26,940 bases of DNA. It comes from PBB1 sp040400875. GTDB taxonomy: Bacteria > Pseudomonadota > Gammaproteobacteria > Burkholderiales > Burkholderiaceae_C. Shown here piece by piece: positions 1 to 7,269 of this stretch (the first letter of the stretch is position 1; each line of letters begins with the position of its first letter). Under the pieces are notes generated by a model, which had not been told where the DNA came from, made no database searches, and was given only the letters and a program-made list of their open reading frames with translations. The position numbers were made by a program, and so were the translations under genes. The DNA lies in assembly GCA_040400875.1 (NCBI GenBank), contig JBBAPK010000039.1, positions 1 through 26,940 of the forward strand, read 5' to 3'.

Positions 1-1
1 G

Positions 2-706
2 CTGCTGGCGCTCAAGCGTGCGCTCGAGGCGGTGGGCCAGCCGGGCGAAGCGCCTGCGCTGCCGGCCGGCGAGGCCGCTGCGCAGCCGGCCTTGCTGGTG
101 CGACGCGTGCAAACGCAGCGCCTGCTGCTGGCGCTGATCGGCCGCTTGCAAGGCGGCGTGCCGGCGCGCAGCCCGCAGGTATCGGCGTGGCGATCGTCAA
201 TGGAAGCGGTCACGCACTCGGGCCACACACCGCTCGATCAGGTCGATGCGCCTGCCGAGCTGCCGCTGCGCGAGCGGCTGGCCCAGCGGCTCAACCGCTG
301 GCACCGCGGCGTGGTGACCGATGCGCAGTCGTTCGACCTGCTCGACGACGAAGGCCGCCACCGCTTGCGCAAGCACATCAAACGGCTGCGCTACGCGGCC
401 GAGTTTTCAGCCAGCGTGTTCGACGATGCCGCGGTGCAGGGCTACCTGAAAGGCCTGCGTGCCTTGCAGGAGCGGCTGGGCACGCTCAATGACATCGCCG
501 TGGGCATCGCGCTGTATTCGGCCACCGCACCTCATGACACCCGAGCCTTGTTCGCACTGGGGTGGCTTGCCGCGCAACGCGAGCGGGCCCTGCGGGCCTG
601 TCGCCCCGACCTGCAGCGCTTCATCGAGCTGCCCAGGTTCTGGCGCGGCAAGGAGCGCAAGAAGGCCGCCAAAGCCGCCCGTGGCGGCGGCAAGCAACAC
701 CCCTGA
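2..706 (+). CDS. CHAD domain protein, 5'-truncated by window edge
   Basis: The frame is open from base 2 and ends with TGA at 704-706, so only the C-terminal 234 residues are present. An internal GTG at 32 is probably not the true start because the frame continues upstream without a stop. The segment HRLRKHIKRLRYAAEF followed by LRALQERLGTLND is the hallmark of the CHAD domain, an alpha-helical bundle with conserved His and basic residues that binds inorganic polyphosphate. CHAD proteins often carry an N-terminal CYTH (triphosphatase) domain, which would lie outside the window. The C-terminus ends in a short Lys/Arg-rich tail (FWRGKERKKAAKAAR). The gene converges on the iron-transport ATPase gene with only 19 bases between the stops. 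Family identity is fairly secure; the cellular role cannot be told from sequence. Confidence 0.8.
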   Translation: MLALKRALEAVGQPGEAPALPAGEAAAQPALLVRRVQTQRLLLALIGRLQGGVPARSPQVSAWRSSMEAVTHSGHTPLDQVDAPAELPLRERLAQRLNRWHRGVVTDAQSFDLLDDEGRHRLRKHIKRLRYAAEFSASVFDDAAVQGYLKGLRALQERLGTLNDIAVGIALYSATAPHDTRALFALGWLAAQRERALRACRPDLQRFIELPRFWRGKERKKAAKAARGGGKQHP

Positions 707-725
707 GCCCACGGCGGGCACGGCG

Positions 726-1802
726 TCAGCTCAAGCGCGGAAATGCAATGAGGTGATCCATCTCGAGCCGGATGCCGATCGGCTCGCCGATGCGGTGGTT
801 GTGGTGTGACGGCACCATCGACAGCACCCGCGCCCCGCTGGGCAGCTCGAGCGTGTACAAAAAGTCGGCGCCGCGAAAGGCCTTGTGTCGCACGATGGCC
901 TGCACCGGGCTGGCGTCGTCGTGCACCACGTCATCCGGGCGCAGCAGCACGTCGATGCGGCTGCCCAAACCGCATTCGCTTTGGTCATGGGCATGGCAAA
1001 CCGGGTCGGCAGATCGCACCTCGCCGATCTCGATGGCCACGCAGCGGTCGGCCACCACCTCGCCCGGCAAGAACACGCCCTGCCCGATGAAATCGGCCAC
1101 GAAGCGACTGGTCGGTCGGTGGTACAGGTTGTAGGCGCAGTCGATCTGCTCCAGACGGCCCCCGGACATCACGGCCACTTCGTCTGCCATCGCGAAGGCT
1201 TCGTTTTGATCGTGGGTCACGAACACGGCCGTCGTGAGCGTCGCCTTGAGCACGGCTCTGACCTCTGCCGCGAGCTGCTCGCGCAGTTCGACGTCGAGGT
1301 TGGAGAACGGCTCGTCCATCAGCAGCAGCCGCGGTCGTGGCGCCAGCGCACGCGCCAATGCCACGCGCTGCTGCTGTCCGCCGGACAACTCGTGCGGGTA
1401 GCTCAGGGTCTTGGCACTCAGGCCGACCATGTCGATGAGCTCGGCCACACGCGCTCGATCGGCCACGCTGCCGTGGGTTCCGAACGACACGTTGCGCTCG
1501 ACGTTGAGGTGCGGAAACAGCGCGTAGTCCTGAAACACCATGCCGATGCGGCGCTGCTCGGGTGAGACATGGATTCGCGGGCCGCTGACCATCTGGCCGT
1601 CGATGGAGATTTCGCCTGCCGTCAGGCGCTCGAACCCCGCAATGCAGCGCAGCACAGTCGTTTTGCCACAACCCGACGGGCCCAGCACGCAGCAGATGCT
1701 GCCGGCAGGAAGCGTCAGGCTCAAACCGACGGCCGTGGCACGAGCTCCGTAGGCGTGAGACACGGCGTTCAGCGCCAGAACAGGGGCGGCCACAGGGTTC
1801 AT
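726..1802 (-). CDS. fbpC: Fe(3+) ABC transporter ATP-binding protein (FbpC-like)
   Basis: A 358-residue ABC ATPase that would power inner-membrane uptake of ferric iron delivered by the periplasmic protein at 3575-4621 through the permease at 1865-3553. Walker A is GPSGCGKTT (residues 41-49), the Q-loop is VFQDYALFP (about 89-97), the signature is LSGGQQQR (139-146), and Walker B is LLLMDEPFSNLD (159-170), followed by the H-loop FVTHDQNEA. The remaining about 130 residues fit the TOBE-type regulatory domain of the FbpC/PotA/CysA subfamily. I chose the ATG at 1802; an in-frame TTG at 1817 would add five residues (start then MRHPVMNP). It is transcribed away from the permease gene, with a Fur-like box in the 62-base gap. 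Iron specificity is inferred from the neighbouring permease, binding protein and Fur boxes; a related cation or thiamine importer is less likely. Confidence 0.88.
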   Translation of the reverse strand: MNPVAAPVLALNAVSHAYGARATAVGLSLTLPAGSICCVLGPSGCGKTTVLRCIAGFERLTAGEISIDGQMVSGPRIHVSPEQRRIGMVFQDYALFPHLNVERNVSFGTHGSVADRARVAELIDMVGLSAKTLSYPHELSGGQQQRVALARALAPRPRLLLMDEPFSNLDVELREQLAAEVRAVLKATLTTAVFVTHDQNEAFAMADEVAVMSGGRLEQIDCAYNLYHRPTSRFVADFIGQGVFLPGEVVADRCVAIEIGEVRSADPVCHAHDQSECGLGSRIDVLLRPDDVVHDDASPVQAIVRHKAFRGADFLYTLELPSGARVLSMVPSHHNHRIGEPIGIRLEMDHLIAFPRLS

Positions 1803-1828
1803 GACAGGATGACGCAAACTCGAGTCTG

Positions 1829-1848
1829 CATAAGAATCACTCTCATTT
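1829..1848. promoter_or_regulatory. Putative Fur box between divergent fbpC and fbpB
   Basis: Read on the minus strand, the core at 1845-1831 is TGAGAGTGATTCTTA. It agrees at 12 of 14 defined positions with the common 7-1-7 Fur pattern TGAGAATnATTCTCA. It sits 16 bases before the permease ATG and 26 bases from the ATPase ATG, so one bound Fur dimer could cover both divergent promoters. A second, similar box precedes the binding-protein gene, which supports the call. Binding by Fur is inferred. Confidence 0.68.
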
Positions 1849-1864
1849 CCATGATAGCCCTCGA

Positions 1865-3553
1865 ATGACGCTCGCCTCCCCCCGCGAAAGCCCTGCCCTC
1901 AGGCCTGGCCCGGGCTGGCCGCATCGACGACCGCTGGGCTGGTTGGGCGTGAGCGCCGTGCTGGTGGCCTGCCTGATGGCCTTGCCTATCGTGTCGGTGG
2001 CCACCAACACCTTGCTGCCTGGCACACCCGGCACCTGGCCGCATCTGGCCTCGACGGTGCTGCCGGGCTACATCGTCACCACGATCTGGCTGTGCCTCGG
2101 CGTGGGCGGCCTGGCGGCGTTGATCGGCGTGGGTGCCGCCTGGCTGGTGACGCACTTCGAGTTCCCGCTGCGCCGCAGCCTTGAATGGGCGCTGGTGCTG
2201 CCGCTGGCGATGCCGGCCTACGTGATGGCCTATGCCTATACCGATGCGCTGCAGTTCGCCGGGCCGGTGCAGGGTTGGCTGCGCGCGACGATGGGCTGGA
2301 CGCGTGCCGACTACTGGTTTCCCGAGGTGCGATCGCTGGGTGGCGCGGTGGTGATGTTTGCCTTCGTGCTGTATCCCTACGTTTTCATGCTGGCCCGAAC
2401 GGCCTTCCTGGAGCGCGGAGCCGCGCTGCTGGAGGCGGGCATGTCGCTGGGGCTGTCGCCATGGCAAGGCTTCAGGCGGATCTCGCTGCCGATGGCGCGC
2501 CCGGCGATCGCCGCAGGCGTTGCCCTGGCGCTGATGGAAACGCTGGCCGACTACGGCACCGTGTCTTACTTTGCGGTGCAGACCTTCACCACCGGCATCT
2601 ACCGTGCATGGTTTTCGCTGGGCGACCGTGTGGCGGCAGCGCAGTTGGCCATGTGTCTGCTGGGCTTTGTCGTGCTGGTGCTGGCGCTCGAGCGTAAATC
2701 ACGTGGCGCCGCGCGCTTTCATGGCCCGGGGCTGCGGCCCAAGCCATCGAGGGGGCTGCCGCTGACCGGGTGGGCAGCCTTCGCGTCGGTCGCGGCATGC
2801 GTGCTGCCGGTGCTGATCGGCTTCGTGGTGCCAGCCGGCCTGCTGCTGCACCTGGCGCTCACCGATGGCGACGCGCGGTTCGGCATGCGCTTTTTCACGC
2901 TGGCCGGCAACAGCGTGATGGTGTCGGGGCTGACAGCCACGCTGGCAGTTGCGCTGGCGGTGCTGGTGGCCTACGCCAGGCGTCTCGATCCGCGTCCCCT
3001 GACCCGCGGCGCCCACTGGGCGGTCGAACTGGGTTATGCCCTGCCCGGCTCGGTGATCGCGGTGGGCCTGCTGATTCCGGTGGCCCGCGCCGACAACCTG
3101 CTCGCGCAGTGGCTGCTGTCGACCTTTGGCTGGCACACCGGGCTGATCTTCACCGGCACGATTGCCGCGCTGGTGTTCGCCTGCCTGGTGCGTTTCATGA
3201 CCTCGGCGCTGCAGACGTTGGATTCGGCGCTGCACCGGGTGACTCCGCACATGGACGACGCATCGCGCAGCTTGGGTCTGACACCGGCACAGTCGCTGCG
3301 CCGAGTGCACCTGCCGCTGCTGCGGCGCGGTCTGCTCACCGCAGGCTTGCTGGTCTTCATCGACGTGATGAAGGAACTGCCCGCCACGCTGGTGATGCGG
3401 CCATTCAACTTCGACACGCTGGCCACGCAGGCCTACACGCTGGCCACCGATGAACGGCTGGCAGAAGCCTCAACCGCCACGCTGGCCATCGTGGCCGTGG
3501 GACTGCTGCCGCTGCTCGTGCTGTGCCGGCAGATCGCCCGCGAGCGGCCCTGA
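1865..3553 (+). CDS. fbpB: Fe(3+) ABC transporter permease, fused two-domain (FbpB-like)
   Basis: A 562-residue polytopic inner-membrane protein with two homologous permease halves in one chain, the usual arrangement for ferric-iron FbpB/SfuB proteins. About a dozen hydrophobic segments are evident. Each half carries an EAA loop that docks the ATPase: one at about residues 190-214 (EAGMSLGLSPWQGFRRISLP) and one at about 464-488 (DASRSLGLTPAQSLRRVHLP). The second half ends with VMKELPATLVMRPFNFDTLA, typical of this family. The start is the ATG at 1865, directly after the Fur-like box. No clear Shine-Dalgarno sequence is seen. The gene faces away from its ATPase and converges on the binding-protein gene with 21 bases between stops, so the transporter is spread over three transcription units. 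Confidence 0.9.
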   Translation: MTLASPRESPALRPGPGWPHRRPLGWLGVSAVLVACLMALPIVSVATNTLLPGTPGTWPHLASTVLPGYIVTTIWLCLGVGGLAALIGVGAAWLVTHFEFPLRRSLEWALVLPLAMPAYVMAYAYTDALQFAGPVQGWLRATMGWTRADYWFPEVRSLGGAVVMFAFVLYPYVFMLARTAFLERGAALLEAGMSLGLSPWQGFRRISLPMARPAIAAGVALALMETLADYGTVSYFAVQTFTTGIYRAWFSLGDRVAAAQLAMCLLGFVVLVLALERKSRGAARFHGPGLRPKPSRGLPLTGWAAFASVAACVLPVLIGFVVPAGLLLHLALTDGDARFGMRFFTLAGNSVMVSGLTATLAVALAVLVAYARRLDPRPLTRGAHWAVELGYALPGSVIAVGLLIPVARADNLLAQWLLSTFGWHTGLIFTGTIAALVFACLVRFMTSALQTLDSALHRVTPHMDDASRSLGLTPAQSLRRVHLPLLRRGLLTAGLLVFIDVMKELPATLVMRPFNFDTLATQAYTLATDERLAEASTATLAIVAVGLLPLLVLCRQIARERP

Positions 3554-3574
3554 GCCACCGCAGCGCGCGCGCCT

Positions 3575-4621
3575 TCAGCGCCAGCCAGCGCGGTCGAACA
3601 CACGCTGCGCCGCAGCGGTCTGGCCAGCGAGCTGTCCGATCGGCAGGGTGTCGGCAGTGAAAGCACCCAACGCTTCAAGCGCGGGATTCTTGACGACCAG
3701 GCCCTTGACCACCGGCCACTCGTTGTTGCCATCGGCAAAGTACAGCTGTGCCTCGTCGCTGGCCAGGTAGTCGAGAAACTTCACGGCCGACTCGCGGTTG
3801 GGCGCTGTCTTGATGATGCCGCCGCCGGACACATTGACGTGCGCACCCCAGGTCTTCTGGTTGGGCCACACCACGCCGAGCGCGCGCATGACCTGCTGAT
3901 CCTCAGGCTTGGTCGATCGCATCAGGCGCGCCAGGTAGTAGCTGTTGGAAATCGTCACGCCACATTCGCCGGCAGCCACGGCCCTGAGCTGGTCGGTGTC
4001 ACCCCCCTTGGGCGGCCGCGCGAAATTGGCCACCAGACCCCGGGCCCAAGCCTCGGTTTCGGCCTCACCGTCGTGCACCAGCAGGGCCGCACCCAGCGAC
4101 AGGTTGTAGGGGTGGGCGCCGGAGCGCACGCACAGCTGGCCCTTCAATCGGGGTGCGGCCAGATCTTCGTAGGTCTGAAGCCAGGCAGGGTTCACGGCAG
4201 ACTTGTTGTAGACGATCACCCGGGCGCGGCTGGAAAAGGCAGCCCAGTTCGGCGTGCGCATGGCCGCCAGTATGCGCGACTCCAGAAAAGCCGAAGTCAG
4301 CGGCTGGAACAAGCCCGCCTTGTCCGCGATCTCCAGACGCGCCGCGTCGACCGTGATCAGCACGTCGGCCGGACTGCTCGCGCCTTCATTCTTGATGCGC
4401 TCGACGAGCTCTTCTTCTTTGCCTTCGAGCCGGTTGACCTTGATGCCCGTCTGGCGGGTGAAGTTGGCGTAGAGCGCCTCATCGGTCTGGTAGTGGCGGG
4501 CGGTGTAGAGATTGAGCACCGCCTGAGCGTGCGCGCTGGGCGCGAAGAGCACGAGCCACAGGCAGCAAACGAGGGCCGCAGCGGCGAGCCTGGATCTTGG
4601 GGAATACAGCATGGTTGTCAT
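3575..4621 (-). CDS. fbpA: Periplasmic Fe(3+)-binding protein (FbpA-like)
   Basis: A 348-residue class-II extracellular solute-binding protein that would capture ferric iron in the periplasm for the permease and ATPase next door. From the ATG at 4621 there is a signal peptide with a hydrophobic core (AAAALVCCLWLVLF) and probable cleavage after SAHA at residue 32. The mature protein begins QAVLNLYTARHY, the family's N-terminal signature. The adjacent tyrosines in ISNSYYLARL match the Tyr-Tyr iron ligands of FbpA-type proteins. A GTG at 4648 and an ATG at 4612 are alternative starts; the GTG would add nine non-signal-like residues. A Fur-like box with an overlapping candidate promoter lies just upstream, so repression under iron sufficiency is likely. 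The family call is strong. Confidence 0.9.
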   Translation of the reverse strand: MTTMLYSPRSRLAAAALVCCLWLVLFAPSAHAQAVLNLYTARHYQTDEALYANFTRQTGIKVNRLEGKEEELVERIKNEGASSPADVLITVDAARLEIADKAGLFQPLTSAFLESRILAAMRTPNWAAFSSRARVIVYNKSAVNPAWLQTYEDLAAPRLKGQLCVRSGAHPYNLSLGAALLVHDGEAETEAWARGLVANFARPPKGGDTDQLRAVAAGECGVTISNSYYLARLMRSTKPEDQQVMRALGVVWPNQKTWGAHVNVSGGGIIKTAPNRESAVKFLDYLASDEAQLYFADGNNEWPVVKGLVVKNPALEALGAFTADTLPIGQLAGQTAAAQRVFDRAGWR

Positions 4622-4654
4622 GGCTTGGTGTTGGGATTGATTGAACACAAGCCC

Positions 4655-4683
4655 ATACTAATCAGAATCATTCGCATTTGGAA
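4655..4683 (-). promoter_or_regulatory. Candidate fbpA promoter overlapping a Fur box
   Basis: On the minus strand, TTCCAA (4683-4678) and TAGTAT (4660-4655) are separated by 17 bases and form a weak sigma-70-like promoter reading toward fbpA. The Fur-like core TGCGAATGATTCTGA (4676-4662) fills the spacer. It matches TGAGAATnATTCTCA at 12 of 14 defined positions. Occupation by Fur would block RNA polymerase. The same site lies 115 bases before the UreE-like gene on the plus strand and might affect it too. The hexamers are imperfect; the box is the firmer part of the call. Confidence 0.6.
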
Positions 4684-4794
4684 TCAGGGGTTTCTCGCGG
4701 TATCGGTGGGCCGACTCCCTGATGAAACGCGCTTCGTGCCAGACTTCGTCTCCCACCACCCACTTCCCACCTCACGCGCTTTGCGCCGCAAGCC

Positions 4795-5181
4795 ATGCTC
4801 AATGCCAACAAACTCATCTCTCAAGGTCGCGGTCTGAGCCGCGTGCTGCTCGATCGCGCGGCCACTGTCAGGCTGCACGGCGCCACCCAGTCGGGCCCTC
4901 GCTTCGAGGCCATTGACTCTCAAGGCCGCAGCCTGCAGGTACTGCTGCCGGATGGCAGCGCCGTGCACGACGGCGATGTGCTGGTGGCCGAGGACGGCTC
5001 CTTGATCCGCGTTGAATCCGACGTGGCAGCGCCCGCCGCATCACACGACCACAGCCACGACCATGGCCATGGCCATGTGCACGGCCCGGACTGCGGCCAC
5101 GACCACGGTCATGCGGCAGTGGAAATCAAGCCGGCCCATCAGCCTCATGTGCACGGCCCGGGCTGCAACCACGATCACTAA
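4795..5181 (+). CDS. UreE N-domain-like protein with His/Cys-rich tail
   Basis: A 128-residue protein. Residues 1-75 (starting MLNANKLISQGRGLSRVLL, then RAATV, and ending DVLVAEDGSLIRVES) closely resemble from memory the N-terminal domain of beta-proteobacterial urease accessory protein UreE. The central UreE metal-binding domain, which should follow at once, is absent. Instead residues 84-128 form a tail with 15 His and 2 Cys, including the repeated motif HVHGPxC (94-100 and 118-124), which should bind Ni, Zn, Co or Cu. No urease structural or other accessory gene is in the window. The ATG at 4795 is chosen because the UreE-like N-terminus begins there; no good ribosome site is visible. It is convergent with sppA. 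Possible roles are metal buffering, a metallochaperone or a sensor partner; none can be fixed from sequence. It could also be a remnant of a full UreE that gained a tail, but the frame is intact. Confidence 0.72.
   Translation: MLNANKLISQGRGLSRVLLDRAATVRLHGATQSGPRFEAIDSQGRSLQVLLPDGSAVHDGDVLVAEDGSLIRVESDVAAPAASHDHSHDHGHGHVHGPDCGHDHGHAAVEIKPAHQPHVHGPGCNHDH
5074..5161 (+). repeat. Two-copy 16-base direct repeat encoding HVHGP motifs
   Basis: The 16-mer CATGTGCACGGCCCGG occurs at 5074-5089 and again at 5146-5161, in the same frame inside the His-rich tail. Each copy is followed by codons for x-C-[GN]-H-D-H. Identity at the DNA level, not only in protein, suggests a recent internal duplication or selection for the whole motif. 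Confidence 0.8.
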
Positions 5182-5208
5182 GCCCGCTGCAACCCGCAGT
5201 CGTGGGTC

Positions 5209-5230
5209 AGCGCCGGCCGGGTCCGGCGCT
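5209..5230. terminator. GC-rich hairpin between converging UreE-like gene and sppA
   Basis: AGCGCCGG (5209-5216) and CCGGCGCT (5223-5230) form a perfect 8-base stem with a 6-base loop. It lies 28 bases after the UreE-like stop and touches the sppA stop. No T-tract follows on either strand, so it may act as a barrier or processing hairpin and not as a classic intrinsic terminator. Confidence 0.4.
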
Positions 5231-6195
5231 CAGCGCATCCCACCCATGCTGCGCATCGCGCGCACGGCGCCGGCACCAATCGACGCGCCGAAGCGGTTGG
5301 CAATGCGCTCGGCGATGTTTTCCTTGGGCGTGTAGTCGATGATGTCTTCGGCCTTGATCACCTCGCGCGCCACGTAGTCCAGGCTGCCGAGGTGATCGGC
5401 GAGACCCAGCTTGATGGCCTCCTCGCCGTTCCAGAACAGGCCGGAGAAGATCTCGGGCGTTTCCTTCAGGCGCTCGCCACGACCTTCGCGCACCACAGCA
5501 ATGAACTGCTGGTGAACCTGATCGAGCGTGGCCTTGAGGTAGCCGCGCTGCTCGTCGCTCAGTGGCGAGAACGGGTCACCGATGCCTTTGTTCACCCCAG
5601 CGGTCAGCAAGCGCCGCTCGATGCCCAGCTTGTCCATGGCGCTGGCGAAACCGAAACCGTCCATCAGCACGCCGATGGAGCCCACGATGCTGGCCTTGTC
5701 GGTGTAGATCTCGTCGGCCGCCGCGGCGATGTAATAGGCGCCCGAGGCGCACTCCTCCTCGACCACCGCGAACACCCGCTTGTTGTGCAGCGCCTTCAAG
5801 CGTCGGATCTCGTCGTAGACGAGGCCCGCCTGCACCGGGCTGCCCCCGGGCGAATTGATGCGCAAGACCACCGCCTGCGAGCCCTCGTCTTCGAAGGCGC
5901 TCCTGAGTGCGCCGATCAGGTTGTCGGCACTGGCCTCACTGTCCGAGGCAATCTCGCCGCGGACTTCCACCAGCGCGGTGTGCGGACCGATGGGCGGGGC
6001 GGGCAACAGGTGATCTGCGTACGCCGTCCACGCCAGTAGCGCGAACACCGCCAGCCACACCAGCCTGAAAAACACCCGCCAGCGCCGGTCGCTGCGCCGC
6101 TCCTGAAGGTAAAGCTGTGCAATCTGTGTCGCGGTCTCGTCCCAGCCGCCGCGCTCGGAGGGTGTGCGTGCTGGCTGTTCGTTATCGGGGGTCAT
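5230..6195 (-). CDS. sppA: Signal peptide peptidase SppA, single-domain type
   Basis: A 321-residue membrane-anchored serine protease of peptidase family S49 that degrades cleaved signal peptides. One transmembrane segment (about 40-60, VFFRLVWLAVFALLAWTAYA) follows a cytoplasmic N-terminus. The catalytic serine is S151 in ECASGAYYIA, and the likely general-base lysine is K203 in TAGVNKGIGDPFSP. The 52-residue spacing equals that of the Ser-Lys dyad in Bacillus SppA. The length fits the short, single-domain family, not the duplicated E. coli form of about 67 kDa. I chose the ATG at 6195; upstream in-frame residues to 6300 are not family-like and run into the Rieske gene. It appears to be the last gene of the rluC-phosphatase-Rieske-sppA run, 19 bases after the Rieske stop. 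Confidence 0.92.
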   Translation of the reverse strand: MTPDNEQPARTPSERGGWDETATQIAQLYLQERRSDRRWRVFFRLVWLAVFALLAWTAYADHLLPAPPIGPHTALVEVRGEIASDSEASADNLIGALRSAFEDEGSQAVVLRINSPGGSPVQAGLVYDEIRRLKALHNKRVFAVVEEECASGAYYIAAAADEIYTDKASIVGSIGVLMDGFGFASAMDKLGIERRLLTAGVNKGIGDPFSPLSDEQRGYLKATLDQVHQQFIAVVREGRGERLKETPEIFSGLFWNGEEAIKLGLADHLGSLDYVAREVIKAEDIIDYTPKENIAERIANRFGASIGAGAVRAMRSMGGMR

Positions 6196-6214
6196 CAATG
6201 GGTTTCGTCGGTGC

Positions 6215-6613
6215 TCAAGCGTCTGACGCTGAGGTGGGAGGTGCGGGTTGAGTGTCGAGAGAAGGATACCAATACACCTGCTGGTCTCGCTCCTCGACAC
6301 GCAGCTTCGTCAGGCTGCCGCGACCGCACGGCCCGCCCACGCAGCGGCCGTTGCTCGGGTTGTAGCTGGCGCCGTGGATCGAGCACATGATGAAGTCGCG
6401 CCCGGAATCGAGAAACTTGCCGTACTCCCAGTCCATCTCGGTGGGCACGTGCACGCAGCGGTTCACATATGCCACCACCTCGCCGTCGAAGCGCATGGCA
6501 AAGGCCGTGGCCTTGTCGCGCCACTGAACCACATCAAAGACCACCGCATCGCCGCGCTCGACGAGTTCATCGGCAGCGCACAGGCGCACGGGGGCTGCTT
6601 CGTGCTCAGCCAT
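6215..6613 (-). CDS. Stand-alone Rieske [2Fe-2S] protein
   Basis: A 132-residue soluble protein made almost entirely of one Rieske domain. The cluster ligands are visible as C53-V-H55 and C77-S-I-H80, and the second motif is followed by GASYNPSNGRC. GGPC (94-97) is the usual Pro-loop region. There is no signal peptide, membrane anchor or oxygenase catalytic domain, so it is a cytoplasmic small ferredoxin-like electron carrier of unknown partner. The start ATG at 6613 overlaps the end of the phosphatase gene by eight bases, indicating translational coupling. Earlier in-frame starts to 6769 lie inside the phosphatase gene and are rejected. The family is clear; the redox partner cannot be named. 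Confidence 0.88.
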   Translation of the reverse strand: MAEHEAAPVRLCAADELVERGDAVVFDVVQWRDKATAFAMRFDGEVVAYVNRCVHVPTEMDWEYGKFLDSGRDFIMCSIHGASYNPSNGRCVGGPCGRGSLTKLRVEERDQQVYWYPSLDTQPAPPTSASDA

Positions 6614-7268
6614 GCTGCGCCAGCCATGCGTCGAGTTCACCGACCGAATGGGCCACGAAGCGCGGGCTGAATACGGCAAACGATTCATGATCGTGCGCGC
6701 CGTAGCTGACGCCCACGCAAGCCGCTCCCGCATTGCCGGCCAGTTGCAGATCGTGGATGGTGTCGCCAATCATCAAGGTGCGCTCGGGGTCCACGGCCAG
6801 TTGCGCCATGAGCTCTTGCAGCATCTGCGGATGCGGCTTGGAGCGGGTTTCATCGGCGGTCCGGGTGGCGTCGAACAGGCCGCGAAGCTGCACGCTGCCC
6901 AGCACCTCGTCCAAACCACGGCGCGACTTGCCGGTGGCCACGCCAAGGCGGTGCTGGCGCGCCTTCAAAGCCGCCAGCATGGGCAAAACGCCGTCGAAGA
7001 GCGTGAGTTCACCTTGCCGGGCGGTGTAGTGATGGCGATAGCGATCAGACAACTCCTCGTAGCGGTGGGCAGGAAGGCCGGGGGCTGCATGCTGCAAGGC
7101 CTCGACCAGGCCCATGCCGATCACGTAGCTGGCATCGCGCAAGCTGGGCACCGCCTGATCGAGATCGGCGCACGCGGCCTGGATGCAGCGCGCGATCAAG
7201 GCCGTCGAATCGAACAGCGTGCCGTCCCAGTCGAAAACGATGAGATCGAAATGGGTGGATCGGGTCAT
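6606..7268 (-). CDS. gph: HAD-family phosphatase, phosphoglycolate phosphatase-like
   Basis: A 220-residue haloacid-dehalogenase hydrolase. Motif I is FDWDGTLFDS with nucleophile D13 and acid/base D15. Motif III includes the Lys in ETRSKPHP, and motif IV is MIGDTIHDLQLA, binding Mg2+. The helical cap between motifs I and II is of the beta-phosphoglucomutase/phosphoglycolate phosphatase class. The ATG at 7268 is selected; it lies one base after the rluC stop, and the extra residues to 7370 would overlap rluC. The substrate is uncertain: phosphoglycolate, another sugar phosphate or a pyrophosphate are possible. In beta-proteobacteria a HAD hydrolase commonly follows rluC. The symbol is used in the broad sense only. 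Confidence 0.82.
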   Translation of the reverse strand: MTRSTHFDLIVFDWDGTLFDSTALIARCIQAACADLDQAVPSLRDASYVIGMGLVEALQHAAPGLPAHRYEELSDRYRHHYTARQGELTLFDGVLPMLAALKARQHRLGVATGKSRRGLDEVLGSVQLRGLFDATRTADETRSKPHPQMLQELMAQLAVDPERTLMIGDTIHDLQLAGNAGAACVGVSYGAHDHESFAVFSPRFVAHSVGELDAWLAQHG

Positions 7269-7269
7269 G

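Noticed and set aside
4795..5181. Remnant of a functional urease operon
   Set aside because: No ureA/B/C/D/F/G-like sequence exists in the window and the frame is intact, so a decayed operon is not supported here.
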